Assembly (NCBI RefSeq): GCF_000559025.1
Contig: NZ_JAAN01000006.1
Location: forward strand, 1 to 57,461
Length of the DNA stretch: 57,461 nt
Reading direction: 5' to 3'
From: Luteimonas huabeiensis HB2
Lineage (GTDB): Bacteria; Pseudomonadota; Gammaproteobacteria; Xanthomonadales; Xanthomonadaceae
Below are positions 19,623-28,350 of this stretch, one piece after another; within the stretch, counting starts at the first letter, position 1, and each line of letters starts with the position of its first letter. Both the position numbers and the translations under genes were made by a program. The notes under the pieces were generated by a model. That model searched no databases. It was given only the letters and a program-made list of their open reading frames with translations, and was not told the origin of the DNA.

Positions 19623-22265
19623 TTAGAAGCGCAGGTGCACGGTGGCCATGTAGCGGCGGCCGGTGTGGTAGCGATTGGCGGGCATGCTCTTGTCGCCGAG
19701 GTACTGGAAGTATTCCTCGTCGAGCAGGTTCATCGCGTCGAAGGCGATCGACCACTGGTCGTCGAAGCGCCAGCCGATGCTCGCGCCGAGCTCGGCGTAG
19801 GCGTCCACGCTCGCCGGCGCCGCGCCGGCCACGTAGCCGCCGGCGAGGTAATGGTCGCGCCAGTTGTAGGTCAGCCGCGCGCTCAGCGGGCCCTGCTCGT
19901 AGTACGGGCTCAGCGCGATGCTGTGCTCGGACTGGTAGGGCAGCGGGTTGCCGGTGTTGTTCTCGCCGTCGGCGTAGGTGTAGTTGGAGGTCAGGCCGAA
20001 ACCGCTGTCGCCGAAGGCCTGCTGGTAGGACAGGTTGAAGCCCTTGACCTTGCCGCCGCCGGCGTTGCGCGGGCGCGAGATGCTGTAGTCGCAGTAGCCG
20101 TCCTCGGTGCAGCCGCGGCTGCCGACCAGGCCCGCCCAGGCGGTCGGGTCGTTGTCGCGGATCGAGTTGTAGTGGCGCTCGATGGCGGGATCGGTGTCGA
20201 TGTAGTTGTCGATGTCCTTGTAGAACACCGAGGCGGCCAGCACCGACTGCGGGGCAAAGTACCACTCCGCGGCGAGGTTGAAGTTGGTGGATTCGTAGGG
20301 CGAGAGCTCGGCGTTGCCGCCGGCGCCGGTGAGCACGGTGTCATTGAGGAAGGTGTTGTTGACCAGCTGGTTGTACGGCGCCCAGGCGATCACCTTGGCC
20401 GCGGCGAAGCGGAACAGCCAGTCGTTGCCCGGGTCGAGCACCAGGTTGACCGACGGCAGCAGGAAGTCGTCCTTGCCGGTGCGGGTCTGCCACTTGCTGT
20501 CGAGGTCGTCGAGCGTGGGCGTGCCGCCGTAGGCGAAGCCGCTGCCGTCGATCTTCGATTCCACGTAGCGCAGGCCCACGTTGCCGCGCAGCAGGCCGGT
20601 GGAGAAGTCGCCCTGCACGTAGCCGGCGGTGTTGGTCTGCTCCAGCGCCCAGGTGTTGTTGAGGTAGCTGCCGGGGTCGGGGTTGGCGTAGTCCATCGGG
20701 CTGTTGCGGATCCAGTCGATCACGTTGTCGCGCCCGACCTGCAGGTGGCGGCCGTGGTCGGGGTGGAAGCCGCGGATGTCGGTGGGTCCGATCGTGCCCA
20801 CTTCGTCCAGGAAGCCGGTCCTGACGCCGCCGTAGACGTTGAGCGCGAAGCGCTCCTCGTGCTTGACCTGACGCGCGCCGAAGCGCAGCAGGTTGAAGGC
20901 GCCGGGCAGGCGCACGCTGAAGTCCACCTGGCCGTAGCGGTTCTCGCTTTCGGTGGAGAACACGCCGTTGTTGCCCAGCCAGCCGTCGGAGCCCCAGTTG
21001 GCCGGATCGCGCGCGGCGTCGGGATCGTCGAAGCGGATGCCGTCGTCGATGCTCCAGCTGAAGCCGCCGTTGTAGACGGGCTCGATGAAGTACTGCGCCA
21101 TGTTGTCGTTGTCGGACTTGCTGCGGCCGATCTGGCCGGACACGCCCCAGATGTCGCCCTGCCAGGAACCGCGCAGGTCCAGGCCCTTGGTGGTGACCTC
21201 GGAGACGCGCACGTTGTTGTCGTAGAGCACCGTGCCGCCGCCCGCGTCCGCGTTCGGGCCGGAATGCCCGCCGACCACGACGCCGTTCGGGCCCTGGTCG
21301 AGCCGGTCGACCGCATCGACGGTGCCGTCGTTCCAGGTCAGGAAGCTGTACAGCGACTGGTTGTAGTTGTCGAAGTTCTCGCGGATGTACAGGCCCTGCA
21401 GCTTGAACTCCAGCGCGTCGCTGGGCTTGAGCTGCAGGTTGACGACCGCGCTGTCGCGCTCGCGCTCCTGCTGGAACCAGGCCGCGTTGATCGAGTTGGG
21501 CACCATCGCGTCCGGGTCCAGGCCGGGCGCGGCGGCGTTGGCGAAGGTGGAGGCGGGCGCGTAGCCGAAGATCTCCATGCCCTGGCGGTCGATCTTCTCC
21601 TCGAAGCGCTGCGCCGAGACCGCCACGCCGAAGGTCTCGGCGGGGTTCTTCCAGCTGTAGAGCAGCGAGGCGTTCGGCGCGCCGCTGCTGGCCTGGTCGT
21701 TGTAGCTGTAGCCGATGGAGGCGGCGCCCTCGTTGGCCTCCAGGTCCAGCGGCTGGCGGGTGTGCATCAGCACCGTGCCGCCCAGGCTGCCCTCGGGCAG
21801 GCGCGCCTCGGAGGACTTGATCACCTCCAGCCGGCCGAGGATCTGCGGCGCCAGCAGGGTGTGGTCGAAGCCGCGGCTGGGCTGCTCGCCGTAGAGCCAG
21901 ATCGCTTGCGCGATCGGGCGGCCGTCGAGGAAGGTCAGGTTGAGGCTGGGATCGGTGCCGTCGATGCTGACCCGCTCGCCCTGGCCGAAGCGGCGGTCGA
22001 GCGCCACGCCCGGGATCTGCGACATCGCCTCGGCGACGTTGGTGTTGGGGAACTTGCCGATGTCCTCGGCGGTGATCGCCTCGGAGACGGTGTCGTTGTT
22101 GCGCTTGGTGTCGAGCGAGCGCTCGAGGCTGGCGCGGATGCCGACCACGGTGATGGCGTCGAGCTCGGTGGGGTCGTCGCGCCCGCTGGCGGGCTCCTGC
22201 GCCTGTGCAGCGAATGCCAGGCAGGACGCGACCGCCGCCGAAAGCAGGGACTTGCTGTAGCTCAT
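19623..22265 (-). CDS. TonB-dependent receptor, probable chito-oligosaccharide/GlcNAc transporter
   Basis: An 880-residue outer-membrane receptor with a signal peptide ending at AQA (residue 22). A plug domain (about 35-180) holds the TonB-box-like LDAITVVGIRAS, and a 22-strand barrel ends in a terminal phenylalanine (VHLRF). The plug sequence NTNVAEAMSQIPGVALDR is typical of the TonB receptors that Xanthomonadaceae use for complex carbohydrates. The ATG at 22265 is preceded by AGGAGT at good spacing; a longer in-frame extension lacks such a site. Position between a kinase and a GH20 hexosaminidase, beside nagP, supports a chitin-derived substrate. The exact ligand is inferred. Confidence 0.88.
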   Translation of the reverse strand: MSYSKSLLSAAVASCLAFAAQAQEPASGRDDPTELDAITVVGIRASLERSLDTKRNNDTVSEAITAEDIGKFPNTNVAEAMSQIPGVALDRRFGQGERVSIDGTDPSLNLTFLDGRPIAQAIWLYGEQPSRGFDHTLLAPQILGRLEVIKSSEARLPEGSLGGTVLMHTRQPLDLEANEGAASIGYSYNDQASSGAPNASLLYSWKNPAETFGVAVSAQRFEEKIDRQGMEIFGYAPASTFANAAAPGLDPDAMVPNSINAAWFQQERERDSAVVNLQLKPSDALEFKLQGLYIRENFDNYNQSLYSFLTWNDGTVDAVDRLDQGPNGVVVGGHSGPNADAGGGTVLYDNNVRVSEVTTKGLDLRGSWQGDIWGVSGQIGRSKSDNDNMAQYFIEPVYNGGFSWSIDDGIRFDDPDAARDPANWGSDGWLGNNGVFSTESENRYGQVDFSVRLPGAFNLLRFGARQVKHEERFALNVYGGVRTGFLDEVGTIGPTDIRGFHPDHGRHLQVGRDNVIDWIRNSPMDYANPDPGSYLNNTWALEQTNTAGYVQGDFSTGLLRGNVGLRYVESKIDGSGFAYGGTPTLDDLDSKWQTRTGKDDFLLPSVNLVLDPGNDWLFRFAAAKVIAWAPYNQLVNNTFLNDTVLTGAGGNAELSPYESTNFNLAAEWYFAPQSVLAASVFYKDIDNYIDTDPAIERHYNSIRDNDPTAWAGLVGSRGCTEDGYCDYSISRPRNAGGGKVKGFNLSYQQAFGDSGFGLTSNYTYADGENNTGNPLPYQSEHSIALSPYYEQGPLSARLTYNWRDHYLAGGYVAGAAPASVDAYAELGASIGWRFDDQWSIAFDAMNLLDEEYFQYLGDKSMPANRYHTGRRYMATVHLRF

Positions 22266-22392
22266 GGTCTCACTCCTGTCGTGTGCCGAGGTTGCGGCGG
22301 TGGAACGTCCACCGCCGTGCCGAGGTGCATCCGTCCGGCATGCCGCCCGGCCCCGCGGCATGCCCGTTGTCTTGCGGCGGCGCCGCGTGCGC

Positions 22393-23421
22393 TCACGGCG
22401 CCGCGCGCTGCCCCAGGTACCAGTTCGCCGCGCCGATCACCCCGAGCTGGCCGTGCTCGACCAGCTTCACCGGGATCCGCTCCAGCGCCTCGCGCATCGG
22501 CCCCTTGTCGAGGAAGCGCTCGACGAAGCGGCTGGCGGCGAGAAAATCGCGGATGCGCGGCAGGATCCCGCCGGCGAGATGGATGCCGCCGCTGACGCCG
22601 TACAGCAGCGCCATGTCGCCGATCGTGCTGCCGAGCAGGCCGCAGAACAGGTCCAGCGCCTCCACCGCGCGCGGGTCCTCGCCCGACAGCGCCGCGGCGG
22701 TGATCGCGTCGGGCGCGGGCGGCTCGCCCGCATCGCCGGCCAGCGCCGACAGCGCCGCGTACAGGTTGACCAGCCCCGGGCCCGAGAGCGCGTGCTCGAT
22801 CGCCACGTGGGCGCCGCGCCGCTGCAGCTCGCGCAGCACCGCCATCTCGCGCTCGGTGCGGGTGGTCAGCGCGGCCTGGCCGGCCTCGGTGGCCAGCACC
22901 ACCGGCCCGGCCGGCCCCGGGATCCAGACCGCCGCGCCCAGGCCGGTGCCGGGACCGACCACCAGGGTGGGGCCGGGCGGCGCGGTCAGCGGCCCGGCCA
23001 GGCGCATTACCTCGCTGGCATCGACGTGCGCGGCCGCGTGCGCCACCGCCTCGAAGTCGTTGACCAGGCGGAAGTCGCGCAGGCCCAGCCGCTCGCGGAT
23101 CGCGGCGAGCGAGATCCGCCAGGGCAGGTTGACGGTGATAACGGTGCCGTCCTCGAGCGCATAGCCGGCGCTGGCGATCACCCCGGCCTCCACGCGCACC
23201 TCGCCGAGCCCGGCGAGGAAGTCCTCGACGATGTCGGCCAGGCCCGGCCACTGCGCGCAGGCGTACTTGCGGTAGTGCAGCACCCGCACCGGGTGCCGCG
23301 GATCGCCGCTGGGCTCGACCAGGCCGATGCGGACGTGGGTGCCGCCGACGTCGGCGGCGACGAACGGCGCGTTGCGCGCGCTCGTGCCGGCCGCGGACGG
23401 CGGGGTGGACATGGCGACCAC
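22393..23421 (-). CDS. Glucokinase-family sugar kinase, probable N-acetylglucosamine kinase
   Basis: An ROK/ASKHA-fold kinase of the Glk type (PF02685-like), 342 residues from a GTG at 23421 that has GGGAG five bases upstream; an ATG at 23412 is the alternative. The phosphate-1 loop DVGGTHVRIGLVE is near the N-terminus, and GPGTGLGAAVW is the second phosphate-binding motif. Glucose and GlcNAc are possible substrates. Because this genome's NagP imports unphosphorylated GlcNAc, a kinase must feed NagA, and this gene sits in the regulon, so a NagK role is the best inference. It heads the minus-strand arm, 127 bases before the receptor gene. Confidence 0.85.
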   Translation of the reverse strand: MVAMSTPPSAAGTSARNAPFVAADVGGTHVRIGLVEPSGDPRHPVRVLHYRKYACAQWPGLADIVEDFLAGLGEVRVEAGVIASAGYALEDGTVITVNLPWRISLAAIRERLGLRDFRLVNDFEAVAHAAAHVDASEVMRLAGPLTAPPGPTLVVGPGTGLGAAVWIPGPAGPVVLATEAGQAALTTRTEREMAVLRELQRRGAHVAIEHALSGPGLVNLYAALSALAGDAGEPPAPDAITAAALSGEDPRAVEALDLFCGLLGSTIGDMALLYGVSGGIHLAGGILPRIRDFLAASRFVERFLDKGPMREALERIPVKLVEHGQLGVIGAANWYLGQRAAP

Positions 23422-23490
23422 GGTGTCTCCCTTGGCGGGCGCCGCCGATCGTTCCCCGGGCAGCGCGATGTCCGGAGTTTGAAAACGTCG

Positions 23491-23504
23491 TGACAACGAT
23501 GTCA
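23491..23504. promoter_or_regulatory. NagR-like operator, kinase side
   Basis: TGACA-ACGA-TGTCA is an inverted repeat with 5-base arms, about 70 bases upstream of the kinase start. It resembles the TGACA...TGTCA palindromes bound by LacI-type NagR repressors of the Xanthomonas GlcNAc regulon. The binding protein is presumably the LacI regulator encoded at 25115-26164. Confidence 0.6.
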
Positions 23505-23702
23505 ATCACGATCGGGTGCTTCCAGCGCCGGGCCTCCGGTTTCGACACATTGCCGTCACAAAAGCGATCGATCGGCCCGGATTGGCGTCGTTGCTGTGTT
23601 CAATGGACCCGGATCGAGCCGGCAGAACGGCCATCCATGTTGCGGGGCAGCACGTTCCCGGCGGCCGCGGGGCGTCGCGCGTTTGCCACGACGGGCGGAA
23701 GT

Positions 23703-23726
23703 ATGACAACGTTAGTCATCGATGAC
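23703..23726. promoter_or_regulatory. NagR-like operator, nagP side, with overlapping palindrome
   Basis: ATGACAACGTTAGTCAT (23703-23719) is a second TGAC...GTCA repeat, 53 bases upstream of the nagP start, with one extra base in the spacer compared with the kinase-side site. It overlaps a perfect 12-base palindrome GTCATCGATGAC (23715-23726). An ATG inside this site is in frame with nagP but has no ribosome site, and it is better read as operator sequence. Confidence 0.55.
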
Positions 23727-23771
23727 CGGCCGGCGACATCCGGCCGCAGCGAACGAGGGGAGGCGTTTCGC

Positions 23772-25061
23772 ATGTCCGCAACCAGCGCCGCGCGCCCGGT
23801 CCCGGCCCGTCCGACGACGGCGATCGCGATCATGGGCCTGCTGTTCTTCATCATCGGCTTCTTCACCTGGATCAACGGCCCGCTGATCACCTTCGTCCAG
23901 CTCGCCTTCGAGCTCGACGAGGTCAACGCCTTCCTGGTGCTGATGGTGTTCTACCTGTCGTACTTCTTCCTGGCGCTGCCCGCGGCCTGGGTGCTGCGCC
24001 GCACCGGCATGAAGAAGGGCCTGGCGCTGAGCCTGGCGGTGATGGCGGTGGGCGCGGCGATGTTCGGCGAGTTCTCCACCCAGCGCTGGTACCCGGGCGC
24101 GCTGTCGGGCCTGTTCGTGATCGGCGGCGGCATGGCGCTGCTGCAGACCTCGGTCAATCCCTACGTCAGCATCCTCGGCCCCATCGAGGGCGCCGCGCGA
24201 CGCATCGCGCTGATGGGCATCTTCAACAAGACCGCCGGCATCCTGGCGCCGCTGGCGCTGGGGATGTCGGTCATGCGCGGCATCGGCGATCTCGCCGCGC
24301 GGATCGAGGCCGCCGACGATGCGCAACGCGCCGCGCTGCTGGATGCGTTCGCCGCGCAGATCCACGCGCCCTACCTGGCGATCGCCGGCGTCCTGCTGCT
24401 GGTGGCGGTGGGCGTGCTGTGCTCGCCGCTGCCGGAACTGCGCCCGGCCGAGGCCAACGCCGACGCCTCGGCGCGCGCGCAGGGGCCGCGCCGCAGCGTG
24501 TTCCACTTCCCGCACCTGTGGCTGGGCGTGCTGTGCCTGTTCGCCTACGTCGGCGTCGAGGTGCTGGCCGGCGACGGCATCGGCACCTACGGCCAGGCCT
24601 TCGGGCTGCCGCTGGACCACACCAAGTACTTCACCTCCGCCACCCTGGCCTGCATGCTCGCCGGCTACGTGGCGGGGATGATCCTGATCCCGAAGTACGT
24701 GTCGCAGGAACGGTACCTGCGGGTCTCGGCGCTGCTGGGCATCGCGTTCACCGCCGGCGCTTTCCTGACCTCCGGCTACGTCTCGGTCGCCTGCGTGGCG
24801 CTGTTGGGCTTCGCCAACGCGATGATGTGGCCGGCGATCTTCCCGCTGGCCATCCGCGGCCTGGGCGCCTCCACCGAGACCGGCTCGGCGCTCTTGGTGA
24901 TGGGCATCGCCGGCGGCGCGATCGTCCCGCAGGCGTTCGCGGTGCTCAAGCAGCACTACGATTTCCAGTGGGTGTTCGCGCTGCTGATGATTCCCTGCTA
25001 CGCCTACATCCTCTACTACGCGGTGCGCGGCCATCGCGCCGGGCTCGCCGGCCGCGGCTGA
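23772..25061 (+). CDS. nagP: MFS sugar transporter, N-acetylglucosamine permease type (FucP/GluP family)
   Basis: A 429-residue inner-membrane symporter with twelve predicted helices. The opening TAIAIMGLLFFIIGFFTWING and the segments QTSVNPYVSILGP and FPLAIRGLG are typical of the FucP/GluP sugar-proton symporters. The GlcNAc specificity is inferred from its place at the head of the nagP-LacI-nagB-nagA-nagX operon. The ATG at 23772 has GGGGAGG about eight bases upstream. The earlier in-frame ATG at 23703 lies within an operator palindrome and is rejected. Confidence 0.9.
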   Translation: MSATSAARPVPARPTTAIAIMGLLFFIIGFFTWINGPLITFVQLAFELDEVNAFLVLMVFYLSYFFLALPAAWVLRRTGMKKGLALSLAVMAVGAAMFGEFSTQRWYPGALSGLFVIGGGMALLQTSVNPYVSILGPIEGAARRIALMGIFNKTAGILAPLALGMSVMRGIGDLAARIEAADDAQRAALLDAFAAQIHAPYLAIAGVLLLVAVGVLCSPLPELRPAEANADASARAQGPRRSVFHFPHLWLGVLCLFAYVGVEVLAGDGIGTYGQAFGLPLDHTKYFTSATLACMLAGYVAGMILIPKYVSQERYLRVSALLGIAFTAGAFLTSGYVSVACVALLGFANAMMWPAIFPLAIRGLGASTETGSALLVMGIAGGAIVPQAFAVLKQHYDFQWVFALLMIPCYAYILYYAVRGHRAGLAGRG

Positions 25062-25114
25062 TCCGCGGCATCATGCGCCGAGCCGACAGGGCAGCCGACA
25101 GGAGCGGAACCTCC

Positions 25115-26164
25115 GTGCGCAAGCCGACCATCCGCGACGTCGCCGAGCGGGCCAAGGTCTCGCTCAAGACCGTCTCGCGCGTCATCAACAACGAGCCCTC
25201 GGTGATGCAGGCCACCCGCGCGCGGGTGCTGCACGCCATCGCCGAGCTGGACTACGAGCCCGATCCCTCCGCGCGCAACCTGCGCAGCGCCACCGCGTTC
25301 GTGATCGGCGTGGCCTACGACAACCCGAACCCGTACTACATCATCAGCGTGCAGAACGGGGTGCTCGCCGCTTGCCGCGAGACCGGCTTCGACCTGCAGA
25401 TTCACCCCTGCGACGCCAGCTCGCCGCTGCTGGCGGACGAGCTGTGCGACTGGATGCGGCGCTCGCGCCTGGCCGGGCTGGTGCTGGCGCCGCCGATGTC
25501 CGAGCGCCGCGAGCTGGTCGAGGCGCTGGCCGCGCGCGGCGTGCGGCTGGCGCGCATCATCGCCGCCGACGCCGATCCGCAGGACGGCGGGCCCTGCGTC
25601 TGGGTGGACGACCGCGACGCCGCCTACGAGGTCACCGAGCACCTGATCCAGCTCGGCCACCAGCGCATCGGCTTCCTGTGGGGCGGGCAGGAGCACCGCT
25701 CCAGCACCGAACGCTACCTGGGCTACGAGCGCGCGCTGAAGGACTACGGCATCACGCCCGACCGCCACCTGGTGATCCCCGGCGACTACACCTTCGACGA
25801 CGGCTTCCGCGGCACCCGCCGGCTGCTGGCGCTGCGCGACCCGCCCACCGCCATCTTCGGCTCCAACGACGAGATCGCCGCCGGCGTGCTGGCGGCGGCG
25901 AAGTCGGCGGGCCTCAACGTGCCCTACGACCTGTCGATCGCCGGCTTCGAGGACAGCCCGTTCTCCAAGCAATCCTGGCCGCCGCTGACCACCGCCAAGC
26001 AGGCCACCGAGGACATCGCCCGCGCCGCCGCGCGGTTGCTGATCTCGCAGCTGCGCCAGGACGCCGGCGCTCCCCCGGCCCTGCCCAACCAGGGCTTCGT
26101 GCCGCAGCTGGTGGTGCGCGGTTCCACCGCGCCGCCGCGGCCGCGCCCCCAGCCCAGCGAGTGA
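25115..26164 (+). CDS. nagR: LacI-family transcriptional regulator of the GlcNAc regulon
   Basis: A 349-residue LacI repressor. The DNA-binding domain occupies residues 1-58: KPTIRDVAERAKVSLKTVSRVINN, then the hinge region. The rest is a periplasmic-binding-protein-like sugar sensor with FGSNDEIAAGVLAAAK and a C-terminal dimerisation part. I chose the GTG at 25115 because AGGAG lies about ten bases upstream and it gives the normal family N-terminus; an ATG at 25073 would add 14 residues. Genomic position and two upstream TGACA-type palindromes support repression of both nag arms, relieved by a GlcNAc-derived inducer. That is inference. Confidence 0.85.
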   Translation: MRKPTIRDVAERAKVSLKTVSRVINNEPSVMQATRARVLHAIAELDYEPDPSARNLRSATAFVIGVAYDNPNPYYIISVQNGVLAACRETGFDLQIHPCDASSPLLADELCDWMRRSRLAGLVLAPPMSERRELVEALAARGVRLARIIAADADPQDGGPCVWVDDRDAAYEVTEHLIQLGHQRIGFLWGGQEHRSSTERYLGYERALKDYGITPDRHLVIPGDYTFDDGFRGTRRLLALRDPPTAIFGSNDEIAAGVLAAAKSAGLNVPYDLSIAGFEDSPFSKQSWPPLTTAKQATEDIARAAARLLISQLRQDAGAPPALPNQGFVPQLVVRGSTAPPRPRPQPSE

Positions 26165-26169
26165 ACCCG

Positions 26170-27213
26170 ATGCAGGCCGCCCCGCCCGATCCTTCTTCCG
26201 CCGGCGCCAGCTGGATGTTCCGCGAGGCGGCGCAGGCCGCCGACGTGGTCGCCGCGCAGCTCGAGCGCAACGCCGCCACGCTGGCGGCGCTGGCCGCGCG
26301 CCTGCGCGAGCGCCCGCCGGCGTTCGTGGCCACCTGCGCGCGCGGCAGCTCGGATCACGCCGCCACCTACGGCAAGTACCTGTTCGAGACCCAGCTCGGC
26401 CGTGCCACCGTCTCCATCTCGCCCTCGGTGGGCTCGGTCTATGCGGCGCGGCTGCACCTGCGCGACGCCTTGTTCGTCGCGATCTCGCAATCCGGCCGCA
26501 GCCCGGACCTGCTGCGCAACGCCGAGGCCGCGCGCGCGGCCGGCGCCCACGTCGTCGCCCTCGTCAACGCCGAGGATGCGCCGCTGGCCGCGCTGGCCGA
26601 TACCGTGGTTGCGCTGTGCGCGGGGCCGGAGCGCAGCGTCGCGGCGACCAAGAGCTACATCGCCTCGCTGTCGGCGCTGCTGCAGCTGGTGGCGTTGTGG
26701 AAGGACGACGCGGCCCTGCTGCGCGCGCTCGACGGCCTGCCCGACGCGCTGCGCGCCGCCTGGGCGCAGGACTGGTCGCCGCTGGTCGAGGGCCTGCGCG
26801 CGTCGCGCAACCTGTTCGTGCTCGGGCGCGGGCTGGGGCTCGGGGTGGCGCAGGAGGCCGCGCTGAAGTTCAAGGAAACCTGCGGCCTGCACGCCGAGGC
26901 GTACAGCGCGGCCGAGGTCAGGCACGGGCCGATGGCGCTGGTCGGCCCGGGCTTCCCGGTGCTGGTCTTCGCGCAGCCCGACGAGACCGGCGCCGGCACC
27001 CTGGCGCTGGCGCGGGAGTTCGGCGAGCGCGGCGCGCGGGTGTGGATCGCCGGCGAAGGCGGCGACCTGCCGGTGCCCACCGCCATGCACCCGGCCTGCG
27101 CGCCGCTCTTGGCCGCGCAGGGCTTCTATCGCGCGGTGGAGGCGCTGTCGCGCGCGCGCGGACACGACCCGGACCGGCCGCCGCACCTGCGCAAGGTCAC
27201 GGAGACGGTCTGA
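26170..27213 (+). CDS. nagB-II: Glucosamine-6-phosphate deaminase, SIS-domain type (NagB-II)
   Basis: Two SIS domains (about residues 40-180 and 195-330) make this 347-residue protein the isomerase half of a GlmS-like fold, with no N-terminal glutaminase domain. Motifs include the phosphosugar loops CARGSSDHAA and ISQSGRSPD, and KFKETCGLHAEAYSAAEVRHGP near residues 233-254. Such proteins replace the classical NagB in Xanthomonas and Shewanella, turning GlcN6P into fructose-6-phosphate plus ammonia. It starts five bases after the regulator gene and its stop overlaps the nagA start by one base (TGATG). Confidence 0.9.
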   Translation: MQAAPPDPSSAGASWMFREAAQAADVVAAQLERNAATLAALAARLRERPPAFVATCARGSSDHAATYGKYLFETQLGRATVSISPSVGSVYAARLHLRDALFVAISQSGRSPDLLRNAEAARAAGAHVVALVNAEDAPLAALADTVVALCAGPERSVAATKSYIASLSALLQLVALWKDDAALLRALDGLPDALRAAWAQDWSPLVEGLRASRNLFVLGRGLGLGVAQEAALKFKETCGLHAEAYSAAEVRHGPMALVGPGFPVLVFAQPDETGAGTLALAREFGERGARVWIAGEGGDLPVPTAMHPACAPLLAAQGFYRAVEALSRARGHDPDRPPHLRKVTETV

Positions 27214-28349
27214 TGCAGGCGCTCGGCAACGTCCGCATCCTGGGCGACGACGGTTTTCTCGACGGCCATGCCGTGCTGGTCGCGGGCGGGCGGATCGAGG
27301 CGGTGCTGCCCGACGACCATCCGCGCGTGCGTGCGGCCGAGCGCGTGGACCTGGGCGGCGGCGTGCTGCTGCCCGGCTTCATCGACCTGCAGGTCAACGG
27401 CGGCGGCGGGGTGCTGTTCAACAACGCGCCCGACGCGGACGCGGTGGCGGCGATCGCGCGCGCGCACCGCCGCTTCGGCACCACCGCGCTGCTGCCCACG
27501 CTGATCAGCGACGATCTCGAGACCATGCGCCGCGCGGTGGCCGCGGTGCGCGCGGCGATCGCCGCCGGCGCGCCCGGCGTGCTGGGCATCCACCTCGAAG
27601 GCCCGTACCTCGCGCCCGCGCGCAAGGGCACCCACGACGCCACCAAGTTCCGCGTGCCCGATGCCGGCGAGATCGCGCTGGCGACCTCGCTCGACAACGG
27701 CCCCACCCTGATCACCCTGGCGCCGGAACGGGTGCCGGCCGATGCGATCCGCGCGTTCGTGGCGCGCGGCGCGATCGTGTTCGCCGGGCACACCGCCGGC
27801 AGCTACGAGGACATCCGCGCCGGGCTGGAGGCCGGCGTGCGCGGCTTCACCCACCTCTACAACGCCATGAGCCCGCTGCAGGGGCGCGAGCCCGGCGCGG
27901 TCGGCGCGGCGCTGGAGGACCGCGACAGCTGGTGCGGGATCATCGTCGATGGCGTGCACGTGCATCCGGCCAGCCTGCGCGTGGCGCTGGCCGCCAAGCC
28001 GCGCGGCAAGGTCTTCCTGGTCACCGACGCGATGCCCCCGGTCGGCGCCGACGACCCGCGCTACGTCCTCTACGGCGAGACCATCACCGCGGTGGACGGC
28101 GTGGTCCGCAACGCCGCCGGCGCGCTGGCCGGATCGGCGCTCGACATGGCCACCGCGGTGCGCAACGCGGTGCGCATGCTCGGCCTGCCGCTTGAGGAAG
28201 CCGCGCGCATGGCCTCGCTGTACCCGGCGCAGTGCCTCGGCATCGACGACCGCTACGGCCGCATCGCAGCCGGCGGCCGCGCCGATCTGGTCCTGCTCGA
28301 CGACGCGCTCGGCGTTGTCGCCACCTGGATCGGCGGCGCGCGCGGTTAG
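27213..28349 (+). CDS. nagA: N-acetylglucosamine-6-phosphate deacetylase
   Basis: Removes acetate from GlcNAc-6-phosphate in the cytoplasm, feeding NagB-II. The 378-residue amidohydrolase shows GFIDLQVNGGGG near the N-terminus, the metal glutamate in HLEGPYLAP, the FAGHTAGSY histidine, THLYNAMSPL and the catalytic aspartate in TDAMPP. The length matches the family. It is translationally coupled to nagB-II by a TGATG junction and is followed after one base by the nagX GTG. Confidence 0.95.
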   Translation: MQALGNVRILGDDGFLDGHAVLVAGGRIEAVLPDDHPRVRAAERVDLGGGVLLPGFIDLQVNGGGGVLFNNAPDADAVAAIARAHRRFGTTALLPTLISDDLETMRRAVAAVRAAIAAGAPGVLGIHLEGPYLAPARKGTHDATKFRVPDAGEIALATSLDNGPTLITLAPERVPADAIRAFVARGAIVFAGHTAGSYEDIRAGLEAGVRGFTHLYNAMSPLQGREPGAVGAALEDRDSWCGIIVDGVHVHPASLRVALAAKPRGKVFLVTDAMPPVGADDPRYVLYGETITAVDGVVRNAAGALAGSALDMATAVRNAVRMLGLPLEEAARMASLYPAQCLGIDDRYGRIAAGGRADLVLLDDALGVVATWIGGARG

Positions 28350-28350
28350 C

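Noticed and set aside
19338..22595. 1,085-codon plus-strand frame over the hexosaminidase and TonB receptor region
   Set aside because: It reads as Val/Gly/His-rich antisense translation of the receptor gene. The minus-strand frame has a signal peptide, plug domain and terminal phenylalanine.
23703..23771. Upstream ATG for nagP at 23703
   Set aside because: It lies inside the operator palindrome and lacks a ribosome site, while the ATG at 23772 has GGGGAGG and gives the normal family N-terminus.
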